DNA of 64,000 nt, from positions 310,001 through 374,000 of the forward strand of contig MU008197.1 of assembly GCA_010909165.1 (NCBI GenBank). Direction: 5' to 3'. Shown here one piece after another: positions 12,001 through 23,555 of the stretch. A program made the position numbers and the translations under genes. The notes under the pieces were generated by a model that searched no databases, was not told where the DNA came from, and worked only from the letters and a program-made list of their open reading frames with translations. The DNA comes from Anthoceros angustus (taxonomy: Eukaryota; Streptophyta; Anthocerotopsida; Anthocerotales; Anthocerotaceae). The first letter of the stretch is position 1, and each line of letters opens with the position of its first letter.

Positions 12001-13130
12001 CCTCGCTAAACCGGGCGAAGATAATCCTCCTCACGCCTTCTTCCTCCGCGGCAGAACACTATTAGATTATCACCAAGGTGATCCACCTTGGTGAGTAGGT
12101 TCCAGGATATGATCCGCCACCGCCTCGACTCGACCGGCCCAACAGTTCTGGATATCGCCCAACCAGGGTCCGCTGCCCCTCCTTAGCATCGCTGGGTGGC
12201 TGGACCTATCTTCTCGCCTTGAGGCCCGCACCACTCCCTCTTCCTCCTTGGGGCGGTTGTAGGCCGTGACCTCCAAGGTCCATCGCCTTGGGTCCTCCCG
12301 AGGTTCTTGGACCGCACCTCCTTATTGACCGCCGCCAAAGATCTTCCGCAAACTCCCGGACCAGTGACACAATGTCCGCACCATTTGGAACACATCCAAA
12401 TGCCACTCCCGCACCAATTCCCCGCCTCGAGCCGAGCCCAAAGTCCGGATAGCGCCGGTCACAATGTTGCCTCCACAAGGTTCCATGGCTCCCAAACTTC
12501 CGCTGGCTTTTGGGTGCCATCGCCTTCTCTCCCTTGCCGCTTGTCAAGACCGCACGCTGAGCCTCTTCGCCGCTCGCCTCCGACCTCAACGGTGAGCCGA
12601 CGAAGACGCCCGAGTGTCCCACGAGATACCGCCAGAGAGCCGGGATCGGAGCGCAAGAGATCGCGAGAATTGTCTCGAGGTCAGCATAAATGACCTTCTT
12701 CCGCCACCACGCCGGAGTAACTGGGCGGAGGGCGCCTTCCCCGTCAGAATCGCCGAGGTCTCATGGCTTACTCGCCACGCTGACTGCCTTACCGCCTGCA
12801 CGCCCCACGCTGCCTGGGCGTGAATACCGCTATAACGGCCTCGCAAGGTTACGGCCCGACCTCACATGCCCGCTGCCTCCACCTGTGGTCGCCCACGTGG
12901 CGCCGCCTCACCCCACGCCCAACTTCTAAGTTACCGGCGATTTATCCCGCCTCGGTCCCGGAGTGGGTCCGCCCACCTGCCCGCCATCGAGGTCTAAGCA
13001 CGCTCCTCACTCGAGTCAGAGTATACTCCGAGTGCCCCGAGTGCTAACCGCTTATTTCCTCCTTTTCGCCTCATTTTATCCTTCGCCCACACAAAAAACA
13101 AAACCTACCTAATTTCTAACCCCTGTGGAA
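8951..13130 (-). repeat. 3' LTR of the gypsy element
   Basis: Matches 19516-23555 along its length with scattered small indels, and matches 35451-41446 in inverted orientation. It is GC-rich and rich in CTCCG/GCCTCC words that create long spurious open frames on both strands. On the element's strand a TATA-like GTATAAGAG and an AATAAA lie near the 3' end. Confidence 0.88.
9493..9524 (-). promoter_or_regulatory. LTR core promoter and polyadenylation signal (3' LTR)
   Basis: On the element's strand GTATAAGAG (9516-9524) is followed within about 20 bases by AATAAA (9493-9498). The same pair occurs in the other LTR copies (20045-20053; 39056-39075; 40860-40868), about 530-580 bp from the LTR end, except the inner duplicated copy at 39.06 kb. 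Conservation at the same spot suggests the U3/R boundary. Confidence 0.5.
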
Positions 13131-14077
13131 GTCCGTAGTCCACATACTCCTTCTCACCGCTACGCCTCCGCCAACACTAAGCGTGGTACTTTTCACCCGC
13201 CACCCGCTCACCCGAGTGGGCGTAGCCACCATCCAACCGCCGTCGAACGGACCCATTGGGGTATACTCAGACTTGGTAAGGCCCCATCCATCGAGGTGGA
13301 GTTTACCCGGAAGTGCATATGTCGGCCGCCGTAAAGGAGAGCGATCTCCTCCTTCACATACTCCGATTCCTAAGGCGCCTATCATGCCACCATGCTGATT
13401 CTCACTTGCATCCTGCTGCGCCTCTTCCGGCCTCCTCAGAGTCAGATAAACCCTAGCAACCGCCTCCGCTCTCTTCATCCGCGCCTTTCCATCATGACCC
13501 GAGTGTTGGCACCTCAAACTCCACCGATAACGGGTGAGTGCCCATAGGTCGAGCACGGAGTTCGTTGGGTTACCTTTTCTCACGCCTCATACCGATGGCT
13601 GTATCCCAGGCATAGTTAACCGTCACCTTATTGAGGATGCCATAAGTTGGTCTTTCTTCCACACCATCTTTGGATTGTAGGGGCCGTTACGACGTGTGAT
13701 GCCGAAATAGTCCGTCATTGTCTATCACATCATTGAGGAAATGGGTTCTATCGCTACCGCCACGGACACCCATACCTTGTGATGATGTTTTCAGAGGAAT
13801 TTGGCCACCGTGCTCGCAGAGTCCGCCTCGGTAGCGACCGCTTCAACCCACCGTGCAGAGTCCTGCCACCAAGATGTACCGCCTGTGCCCGGGTCGCTAT
13901 CGAGGTCCAACGGGTCGATGCCCATTTCTCAAAAGGCGCTGCTAGTATGGGCACTAACGGCCATTGAGTTGTGGCCGGCTTCCCGATCCACAAGCATCAC
14001 ACTTCTTCACAACCGGTGTGTTTCCCCACATGGTCCACCGCATCACCTCCAAGATTTTCTTGGTGGTGAGTGCTAAT
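13043..14077 (-). pseudogene. Gypsy integrase region, copy 2 (duplicate)
   Basis: A second integrase segment (TQWPLVPIL, PFEKWAST, NIITRYGCP) repeats the sequence of 14078-15122 with small indels and then joins the 3' LTR. The duplicated unit of about 1.04 kb includes the LTR-proximal sequence CAAAATCCTACCTAATTTCT. It must therefore have arisen by tandem duplication across the integrase end and LTR edge. Confidence 0.78.
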
Positions 14078-15122
14078 GCTTATTTCTCCTTTTTCCTCCT
14101 ATCCTTCGCATCACACAAAAAACAAAATCCTACCTAATTTCTAACCCCCTGTGGAAGTCCAGTCCACATACTCCTTCTCACTGCCTCCGCCAACACGGCG
14201 TGGTACTTTTCACCCGCCACCCGCTCACCCGAGGGCGCAACACCATCCAACCGCCGTCGAACGGACCCATTGGGGTATACTGCACGACTTGGTAAGGTCC
14301 CATCCATCGAGGTGGAGTTTACCCGGAAGTGCATATGTCGGCCGTCGAAAGGAGGGCCGATCTCCTCCTTCACATACTCCCGATTCCTAAGGCGCCTATC
14401 ATGCCACATGCTGATTCTGTACTCGCTTGCATCCGCTGCGCCTCTTCCGGTCCTCCGACAGACAAACCCTAGCAACCGCCTCCAGCTGGCTCTTCATCCG
14501 TTAAGCGCCCATCATGACCCGGAGTGTTGGCACCTCAAACTCGACCGCATAACGGGTGAGTGCCCATAGGTCGAATAATACGGAGTTCGTTGCGGTTACC
14601 TTCTCCGCCGCTCAACGCCCATAGCGCGATGGCTTTGTATCCCGGCATAGTTAACCCGCTTATTGAGGATGCGCAGATAAGTCCATTGGTCTTCCCACAC
14701 CGCTGGCCTTTGATAGGGGGCCGCTTTACGATGTGTGATGCCGAAATAGTCCGTATTGCGCTTATCACATCATTGAGGAAATGGGTTCCCCTATCGCTAC
14801 AACCGCAACGGACACCCATACCTTGTGATGATGTTTTCGAGAGGAATTTGGCCACCGTGCTCGCAGAGTCCGCTCTAGTAGCGACCGCCCAACCCACCGG
14901 TGCGTGAGTCCGCTGCCACCAAGATGTACCGCTGTGTGCCCGGTCGCTATCGATAGGTCCAACGGGTCGATGCCCCATTTCTCAAAAGGCGCTAGTGCTA
15001 GTATGGGCACTAACGGCCATTGAGTGTGTGGCGCCCTTCCCGATCCACCGACAAGCATCACACTTCACACTTGGTGTGTTTCCCCATACATGGTGGGCCA
15101 CCACTCACCTCCAAGATTTTCT
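14078..15122 (-). pseudogene. Gypsy integrase region, copy 1 (inner)
   Basis: Minus-strand pieces: CDAC (second half of an HHCC zinc finger, near 15055), TQWPLVPILALAPFEKWGID (first catalytic aspartate in WGID), then YGCPL and SDRGTHFLND (second catalytic aspartate, near 14775), then NGLI and a C-terminal block. The copy ends with about 55 bp of LTR edge sequence. It is the better preserved of two tandem copies. Confidence 0.78.
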
Positions 15123-15408
15123 TGGTGGTGACTCACACGCAATGTCCACCACCTAGTCCTTCGTGCATCCCTTTATTACCACCTCCGCTCACTGCTGGAG
15201 GTACCTTCTGCTCCACACCCCGCCTACCTTAAAGATGCACCTTATACAAAGGGCGAAGTGCACAAAGGCTAACCCGGTTCACTGCAGTAGCTCCATCTCC
15301 CATAGGTACTGCTCCAACTCCGCTAAGAGGGCCGCCCGGCCCGCCTCCTTCTCCGCTTCGCTGGGTCCTGCTCACCAGGGGTTTGTCCTGTGCTCCTCTC
15401 CTCCTCCT

Positions 15409-16098
15409 CTATCGCCACCAATTCCTCATCCGGAAGGCGCCCTCTGATCCCCGCAGATGGCTCCGCTTTAACTGGACAAGAAGTCCTGTGTTGCCGCCCT
15501 TGCCTAGTCTCCACCTCAAATGTGAACTCCTAGCAACAGTAATCCACCTCGCCCCGACAAGTCCGCTTTGTTCACCAAATGCTTGAGCGAAGTGATCAAC
15601 ATAGAACACAAACTCAGGCGTAAGGTAGTCCGAATTTCTTAACCATACCATCCCAATGCCGCCTCGCCCGTAGTAGTGTACCTCGCGGCGTGAGCCGCCT
15701 TCCGTAGTAGATTGGGTGATCCCTCCGCTTATCATCTTTTGATCGAGCACACCCCGATGGCGGCGCCGACATCCACATACACATGGAATCGCTTCCCGGG
15801 CCCGGTCCTTTGAGTCGGGCACACTGAGTGGTCGGAGGTCTCGAATGCCGCCTCCTTCTCGCGCCCAGTCCCATTCCTCCTTCCCGAGTAGCTCATAGCT
15901 GGAGGCCCGCTTTGCAAAATCTTGTATGAAACGCCTATAGTAACCTACCATGCCTGTGAACTCGAACTCCTTCAAGTTCTGGAGGGCCGTAGGATGGATG
16001 ACTTTCACCTTGTCTTGGTCCACCTCTATCCCTCTCTTACACTCGGTGCCCCAACAAGATTCCCTCTCCATGCCAAGTAGCATTTCTCGGATGCGCAT
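15409..16098 (-). pseudogene. Gypsy RT C-terminus and RNase H
   Basis: A 229-codon open frame contains VGYYRRFIQDFAKRA, the typical junction after the RT palm, then ELLGKEEWDW, and near the end a block around DYLTPEFVFYVDH that fits the RNase H segment HYLxxxFxxxxDH. Parts between are frame-shifted. The order RT then RNase H then integrase on the minus strand supports Ty3/gypsy. Confidence 0.8.
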
Positions 16099-16297
16099 TG
16101 AGTCTCCTACATCGCTCCAAACACTTCCGAAATGTCCATGTTTGTCCTCCTCCGTGCATGTAAGTCGCCCAAGAACACCTCCATGAAGTCCTCAGAATTT
16201 TAAGACATTGGTCACCATCCGCATAAATGATCCGGTGCTGTCATCCCAAGGCGCCCGCTTTGTAGGCAAACGCCCCCACTCCGTGGTGAATGTTGTC

Positions 16298-16990
16298 TTA
16301 TCCCATCCGACTTAGGTGTAATCGGTTGTAGCCGGAGTAGCCGCCCAAGAAGGAGTAGGTACCGCCCGCCACCTTGTCCAAGATGTCGTCCACAAAGGGC
16401 ATGGGAAATGGTCCTTTCCGCGGGCGTTCAGCTTTCCACCCGACAGACCGAATCGCCGCTTTCTTGACGACCACAATGGGCGCCACCCACTCACTTTACA
16501 CGATTGGGAAGATGATGTCCGCTTCCGTGATACTTATCCAGACTTCCTTGACCTTGAGCGAGTGCTTGGGATTCGATACCGCCTAATCCGAACAGCACCG
16601 CCTCCGGCTTCAGATCTATCCGGTTCGCCTAATCGCTTCGGAATGCCTTCATATCCGTGACCTTGAAAGCAAACACCTACTGAATTCCCCAACAACGTGG
16701 TGAGGTCTTGTTTAACCCTCCGATGCTCATGGAATTTGAGGAATTCCGGGCGAACCTCCACGCCTTCCACATCGCCGGACTGCCTCCCTTTCTCTCGCCG
16801 CTCACACGTCCAAGCCGTCCCTCCATCCGGGTTCATCTTCACGCATTCCCCACTCCCGAAAGAGCTCGTCCAAGTGAAACGGGTTACTTCTCTACTTCCC
16901 GCCTCCGCTGGACCCTCCTCTTGATTGCCTTCCCCGCTCTTGTCCGCCGAGTCCACCCTAAAACAATCGATGACCTCCCCACCTCCGCCT
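16298..16990 (-). pseudogene. Gypsy reverse transcriptase region
   Basis: Minus-strand pieces in order: VKQDLTTLLG (the segment before the RT domain), AVRIRRYRIP, then PIVVVKKA (near 16480), FPMPFVDDILDKVAGGTYS and LGGYSGYN (16310-16420). These match Ty3/gypsy RT motifs around the first catalytic aspartate (usually SFLDGYSGYNQI), here read as SFLGGYSGYN, so the aspartate is not intact. The YxDD motif was not found. A second copy of the first segment lies at 43498-43906. Confidence 0.8.
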
Positions 16991-17189
16991 CCAAAGTGTC
17001 CCTCCCAGAATCCATCTCCTCCTCGACCACGTGGGGAAAGGGTAGTCCTCATTCGTATCCTCGCTCATCGCCCCACTGCCGGGCGGAGGTGTACCCTCCG
17101 TGGTGCTTACGGTTTCACAAGACGTGTCCTTACCTGTAATCGCTACCTGCCCTTCCCTCACCTTCGGATCCCACCACCTTGAAGTGTAT

Positions 17190-17440
17190 CTCCTTCCGTC
17201 CAAGTGTAGTTTTGTCTCGAGCGAGGCTGGGCCGCCCAACAGACCTCATACCCTGTGAGGTCCGGTCCGATGACGACAAAATCTAATGTATAGGGGCTCC
17301 GCTATGGTGGCTTGACTGGACAACTCGGCCGCGACATGTCCGCCATCCCGAGGGTTTTGGTGGATGGCTCAAGGTGAACCCCACTGCCTTGTGGCCTCGT
17401 GATGAGGTTCACTCCCCCGTATCTAGAGGCACGCTTTTAA
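17190..17440 (-). pseudogene. Gypsy aspartic protease region
   Basis: The active-site triad context LDTG (17415-17426) is followed by VNLI, then TRPQGSGVHLEPSTKTL and, after frame changes, FVVIGPDLTGYEVCW (near 17270). DTG followed by a hydrophobic strand, with a later I-x-G, fits a retropepsin. It is flanked by gag above and reverse transcriptase below. Several frame changes and an in-frame stop break it. Confidence 0.6.
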
Positions 17441-18546
17441 TTACACACCCGCACTTCCACCGCACCATCGGCGCCTGTGGTCCGTATATACTTACCTCCA
17501 CGTTTGCCTTCCCACCAAGGAGTTCCGGCGTGGTTGCGCTTCCCGATGGCCTTCCTGACTTCGCCGATACTGGTTGTCCTTTAACAATCGCCTAAGGGAC
17601 ACCAAGTGTTGTTGGTCCATCATCAAGTCGGCCACCTTGAAAGGGCCGGTGGTTCTCTGCCACACGCGTCGCCTTTGTCTCCTCCGGCTTCACCGTGGTG
17701 GCGGACCACTGGGTCCTCGGAGTTCTTCTTGAAGCATCTCGGCCACTTCAACCACATCCGGTGGAATCGCGGGCGCTGTGAGAGTCCGCTTCTCCCGAGA
17801 CTTTGGCTGGTTTCTTCCGTAGGCGGCTTTAACTCGCCTCTTGGCGGGTTCGGCTTCCTGGGTGTTCCGTCCTCCGTATCCGTGGACTATCCTCATTTTC
17901 TCTTCCTCTTACTGCCTCCGCTCCTCCTTTCGGCGACTCGGTTGACACTTCCAGACTCCAGTCCGCCTTCTTCTCCTTGGCCGAACTTGCTTCGCACCAC
18001 CTGCTTGTGCCCCTGGTGCCTCCTCCCACTCCGCCACAGGCCTTCAATTTGTAGCAGGCGCCTTAGGAGGGGGGGCGTGGTCTTGGCTCCCCACCGGGGT
18101 GGCGAGCGCACGTCCTCGAGCGAGGATTCGGACACAAGGTACCGCCCATGTGCCCCGCCGCTACAATCTCCACACGCTCAAAGTCCCGCTTGTCCGGTGG
18201 GGTATGGACAGTGCTGGAGTAGTGTCCGGGGGTTCCAGCACCCACCGCCCGAGAATTCGAGGGGCTCCCATGCGTGTCAGACGGAGGTCGGCGCATGACG
18301 GACCACCGCTGGGGTACATCGCCCGGATACCGTGGTCCCGGGTGCTTCTTGCACTTGGTATGCCTCCCACTGCTCTCGACTCTTCCCGTAGTCATACTCC
18401 ACCGGTTCACGGGTCCGAGGCGCTTGGCCTCGAATGCCCATGTTGGTGACACACCGCACACCATGATGAGTACGGACTGCGGTGGCACGCCGCTCTTTAT
18501 CCTTCACCGTTGATCGTCAACTCCTCCACCCTCTTCATTACCTGCT

Positions 18547-19370
18547 CTAGATCTTCCCCGCTACTTCCTTCAAAGGAGCTGGGGGACCTCTGCAGTGCTG
18601 CATCATGACCTCCTTCTTTTCCACCCTCCGCCGACCACGGGCTTCTTCTTCTTTATTTTCTACGGGGTTCTTCTTCTTCCATGGCCTCCTGGATTCTTCC
18701 TGAGTCCTCTTCCTCCTCCCACGCTCGGCCTCATCATCCTCCTCGTCCGAGGGTTCTTCATCTTCGAGTCCGACCCCGCTTTCTTCTTTTCTTCTTTCCT
18801 CCTGAGGAGTCCGCCGCCGTTGGTGCATCGATTCTTCATAGTTCTCCCGCCCGACCGCCTTGCTCACATCTTTCTTCGCCAACAAAGAAGACGTGCTTAG
18901 CCATTGGCTTGGATAAGCCACCGCGAACCAACGTACCGCGCATGGTAGTGTGAGGGTGCCGTCAGCGCGTAGAACCGCTCGATGTACGATCCCAACTTCT
19001 CCGCCTTTCCTCGCCTGATTCTCGAGTTTGACAAGACATAGCCTTCTTGATCGATTCCGGAATCTTTCTAAGAAGGCATCCTTCAATGCTCAAGGTTGCG
19101 GTGGGTGCGCTCGAGGTCGATTTCCTCCGATACCACCGAGCCGCTCGCAGGACCCCTTGAACAATTGAATGAGTCGCGCATCCGAACCTTCTCCGCTGAA
19201 GTTTGCCCGAGACACAAATCCTCCAAAGGTTTCGTCTCTCCTTCTTACCTCCAAAGAGAATACGCTTGCTTGGTCGACGTCGCCATCCGCTGATCGGTAA
19301 GGGATGAGGAACCACACCGCCCCACCGGCCGCGTCCTCCTCTCGATCCGGCAACCCACCACACCACCGCT
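18547..19370 (-). pseudogene. Gypsy gag region
   Basis: The minus-strand frame at 18547-19086 opens with MKDAFLERFRNRSRR and LVKLENQARKG, which resembles the core of retrotransposon gag proteins (a helix of the type lkdaFlerF). It continues into an acidic and basic low-complexity tail (EEPSDEEDDEAERGRRKR). Upstream sequence to about 19370 is in other frames. Nucleocapsid-type CCHC knuckles were not found. It sits between the 5' LTR and protease, as expected. Confidence 0.6.
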
Positions 19371-19491
19371 CGGTGCCCTCGCCCGAGCTCGCCGGCCTCT
19401 CACGCGCGCCGAGCGCCGCCACAACGTCCGACTCTCGCAATCTTCCTTAACTACCTCACGCCCTCCACGCATCCACGCTGCTACGGAACGA

Positions 19492-19513
19492 TTTCATTCC
19501 CCGCAACCGCCAA
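19492..19513 (-). other. Candidate tRNA primer-binding site
   Basis: Three bases inside the 5' LTR the element's strand reads TGGCGGTTGCGGGGAAT. The 3' end of plant tRNA-Asp would give TGGCGCCGTTGCCGGGGAT, so the match is good except for two short gaps (two bases and one base). A primer-binding site is expected exactly here. The tRNA identity is tentative given the indels. Confidence 0.45.
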
Positions 19514-19515
19514 AA

Positions 19516-22500
19516 TGTGGCGCGATTTTCACGATGGCCATACGCACATATTGTCGTTGTAGGAAGAAGTCCGCTCAAGGGAATGATAGGCTTACTTGTG
19601 TGATTCCTACTCACTTAGCGCTGCTCCTCACACATACTCCTAACTACTCAACGTCTCACCGTGACAGCTGTATGGCTCTTAGGACCTGCTCAGATTGCTC
19701 ACATCCGCCACCACATCCCTTTCCTCTCTCCTCACGCTACACTCCTCCTTAGAAAGACGCTGGTTACATGCCCGACCTCCTCCGCTGCCCGCTGGCCTCC
19801 GTCCGGCTCAGACGCCTCCCGAGTTCCTCCGGCCACACGCCCACCCGGCCGGGTCGGGCCGGACGAGCACGGGTCCCCCACCCTTCCCCGCACACACCAC
19901 AACACGTTAGGTCCGCCACCGTGGACCTCGATCAATCCCCGAGTCGCGGCCCGCCGCTGACTCAGACTCACGTTAGCAAGAAGACACACAAAGGTCCGCA
20001 AGAACGCAGATCAACACCAAGAAAGATGAGATGGGCTGCCTTAGCTCTTATACTACGCCAAGGTCGCCTTTATTACACCTCTCGAGCCGAGGCCGCCTGG
20101 TGGTAACCCCAACCACCGCCTACTACCCTCCCCCACCTTCGTCATGGTGGGCCGGATGGCCTCCTCTTCCTTCTGCACGCGGCCCAAAGCCGAGCTCCTC
20201 AAGGCGCACCCAATCTCCCCACTCCCTCCTGGACCTCGACTGCCTGAGTCCCACTCCCCAGGTCCGGCCTTCCTCCGGGCTGGTCCGGCCTCCTGCCCCG
20301 GAGTCCGGCCCCTGGGACCGACTGCCCGGGTCCGGCCTCTGACCCAACCCTTCCTCGGGTCCGGACCGTGGCCCGGACTGCCACCAGAGTCCCAAGTCCA
20401 GATTCCACCCCTGGGTCCGCCTTTCTGAGTCCGGACAAAGTCCGACCTCGTGCCCCGGCATGCCTCACGGGCTAGCCACCGGTTCATCCACCGAGCCTCC
20501 CTTGGTTCCCGAATGCCCGGCTTTCCCTTCCCTTCAAGATCCTCCTCGTCCTTCCATGCGAGGGTGCCGAGGCTTACCTCCTGTGGCGCCTTCCTCCCTC
20601 CTCCCGCCGCTTCCTTCGCTACTGCCGCCGCCGTCAAACAGCCCCTAGGACTCCCGCGGCCAGCTGCCCCGGTCCGTCCTCCTCGCCTCCTTCCCGAAGT
20701 CCACCCTCCCGCCTAGGTGGCGCAGACCTCCAGCCTTGAGGAGCTCAAGGTGGTAGTAGGCAATCGGAATCGACTTGTCAATCGCCTCCTCCACATGAGC
20801 CCGAGCACCCAGATCTCCTCCAAAGGTGCTCCCGAAAGGATCGCCACCGCCGCCTGCCTCGTGGCCAAGCTCCACTGGCGGGCGGACTCTTGAGGCCGCC
20901 AAGGCGCCTCTCTTGCAACCTTCGCCGCCGCTCCTCCTCCGTTGCCAGCCAGCCGCCATTTTATGGGCCATGGAGCCGAGCTCCTTCGCTTCCCCGCAAC
21001 CGGACGAGCAAGTACTTCCTCCAAGCTCTTCCTCCTTCTTCTATTCTTTCCTGAGGTCCTCCACTTCCTTCTCCAGGGCCAGATCCCCGTCCGACTCGGC
21101 TTCCGCCACGCCCCGCCGCAACGCGACGCCGAACTCCTTGCACCGCCATTCTCCTCCGTTCAAGCGAGCCGGAGGCGCCCACCTCGTCAAGTCTTGGATT
21201 CTCTCTGAGAACCCCTCCGCCCGATGCATCTTGGAGTTGCAACCCAAGGTGTCCTTGTTGTCCTCCGCCTCCGCCCGCCTTCTACCTCCTGCACTGCACT
21301 CGAGGTCCCCAACCTCCCGTGCCGCCTGGCCTCACGGACCGCTTGCTCCGCTGCCACTCCGCCATTGGCTCGCTCTCGGCCGCCTCCACCGATCACGCCG
21401 ACAGTGATCGCGACGGCCTCCGCCTCCTGGCCACCTTCACCGAGCCTCCAGCCTTGGCTCGTCCACGGCCGCCTCCGCTGATCCCGCCTGCCTGCCGGCC
21501 GCGCCTCCTCGCTCGGGCCCGCCCGCAGAGGTCCTCCGCCTGCTTGGGCCTTGTTCGCTCACTGCCTCCACTGAAGGAATTTGGTCCGGCCTCGGATGGA
21601 CCAGACCTCCTCCCTCCGCTTTCAATCCGCCGAGAGCCTTCCTTCTCGCCTCGGCCTCCAACCGCCCCCCGGAGGAGCACCATGCGCCCGGTGGCTTCCA
21701 CCGGGTCTTCTCGCCATCCCACAGCATCCAGCATACCGCCCATGACGGTAGCTGACCCGCCGTGTTTCCACGGCCGCCGTGAGGCTCCCACAAAGTGGAG
21801 CGGGATCTCACGGTCCGCAAGGACCTCCATACTGCAGCCCGAGCAAGTCCGGACTGGGTTCTCCCGACCCACCCGACCCCCTGAGCCCGGAGTCTTTCTC
21901 CGCCTTTTTTCTCGGGCTCGGGGAGGTGATGGAGTCCGGAGCACGCCTTTGCCCCTTCCCGCCGGGCGACAGACCGCCCGATGCGCCGCTGTCCTCCGCC
22001 TCGGGCGCGCCCTTTTCTCGCCTCCCATCGCTTCCTCCGCTTCTTGCCACCCGGCAGGGAAGAGGTACTGCACCGACCGGTGCCGCAGCCGTGGTCTTGC
22101 GCCTTCGCCTCTCCGGTCCGCGGGCCTCACCGAGTGATGGCCGTGGGGGCCTGGGCCGGGCCGCCTCACTGGCTTGCCTGTTGGGGCACCGGAGGAGGCG
22201 GGGAATTGCTTCCCATACTGGTGGTGAGGGGTCCGCCCATGGAGTCCGGAATCCTCCCGCCATCCTCCTCCCGAGTCCGCTTGGTTTTGCGACTGCCTCC
22301 TCCCTGCCGCCCGCCTCCACTTCGGGAGGGCCTCAGCCCTTCCGAGCGCCCTGCTCCTTCCCCGAGGAGTTCAAATGCCCCCATACATGGACTGCAGATG
22401 CATGGCTTCGCCCGAGCGTAGCTTCCTCGCTAAACCGGCGAAGATAATCCTTCCCGCCTTCTTCTCCGCAACGCTGCAGTGAACACTATAGATTATCACC

Positions 22501-23555
22501 AAGGTGATCCACCTTGGTGAGTAGGTTCCTGGATGATCCGGCCACCGCCGACTCGCCCAACAGTGCCTGACATCGCCCAACCGCTGGTGGTCCGGGCCCT
22601 GTGCCTTAGCATGCCGCTGGTCACCTATCTTCCCCTTCGCCTTGAGGGGCCCGCACCACTCCCTCCTTGGGGCGGTTGTAGGCCGCCTCAGACCTCCAAG
22701 GTCCATCGCCTTGGGTCCTCGAGGTTCTTGGACCGCACCTCCTTGTTGACCGCCAAGATCTTCCTGCAAACTCCCGACTGTGAGTGACATCAAATGTCCG
22801 CACCATTTGGAACACATCCAAATGCCACTCCCGCACCACCTCGCCTCGGAGCCGTGAGCCCAAAGTCCGGAGTAGCGGTCACAATGTTGCGCCCACAAGG
22901 TTCCATGGCTCCCAAACTTCCGCTGGCTTTTTGCCACGCCTTCTCCTTGGTTGCCGCCGCCGCTTGTCGGGCCGCACGCTGAGCCTCGCCAAGGCTCGCT
23001 TCTCCGACCTCAACGGTGAGCCGCACAAGACGCCCGAGTGTCCCACGAGATACCGCCAGAGAGCCGGATCATGAGCGCAAGAGATCGCGAGAATTGTCTC
23101 GAGGTCAGCAGCAAAATGACCTTCTTCCGCGACCACGCCGGAGTAACTCGGGCTGAGGGCGCCTTCCCGTCCAGAATCGCCGAGGTCTCGCTTACTCGCG
23201 CTTACGCGCCGCTGCAGACTGCACTCCGCCGCAGACTGCACGCCGCCGCGCGTGAATACCGCTATAACGGCTCGCAAGGTTACGGCCCGACCACGCATGC
23301 CCGCCTCCACCTGTGGTCGCCCACGTGGCCGCCTCTTACGCCCAACTTCTAAGTTCCTCGCATTTATCCCGCCTGGGTCCCCGGAGGTCCGGCTCACCCC
23401 CTGCCGCCCGCCATCGTAGGTCTAGCACGCTCCTCACTCCGAGTCAGTATACTCCGAGTGCCGGAGTGCTAACTGCTTATTTCCTCCTTTTCGCCCATTT
23501 TATCCTTCGCCTCCCACACAAAAAACAAAATCCTACCTAATTCTAACCCCTGTGG
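19516..23555 (-). repeat. 5' LTR of the gypsy element
   Basis: Counterpart of 8951-13130. The inner edge (19516) is sharp because both LTRs share TGTGGCGCGA and then diverge outward. The outer edge is placed where similarity to 13130 stops, shortly after the shared CTAACCCCTGTGGAAGTC. Confidence 0.86.
20045..20053 (-). promoter_or_regulatory. LTR TATA-like box (5' LTR)
   Basis: GTATAAGAG on the minus strand, at the same relative position as in the other LTR copies. This would be the promoter driving transcription of the internal region toward lower coordinates. Confidence 0.45.

Larger units (their letters stand above)
8951..23555 (-). mobile_element. Ty3/gypsy LTR retrotransposon with about 4.1 kb LTRs
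   Basis: Direct repeats of about 4.2 kb (8951-13130) and 4.0 kb (19516-23555) enclose about 6.4 kb carrying, in minus-strand order, gag, an aspartic protease, reverse transcriptase, RNase H and integrase. That order defines Ty3/gypsy elements. Both LTRs start (plus view) with TGTGGCGCGA, so the 3' end on the element's strand is TCGCGCCACA. A candidate primer-binding site abuts the 5' LTR. The LTRs differ by many indels and the coding region is broken, so this copy appears defective. No target-site duplication could be identified because the outer edge near 23555 is not sharply defined. Confidence 0.88.
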
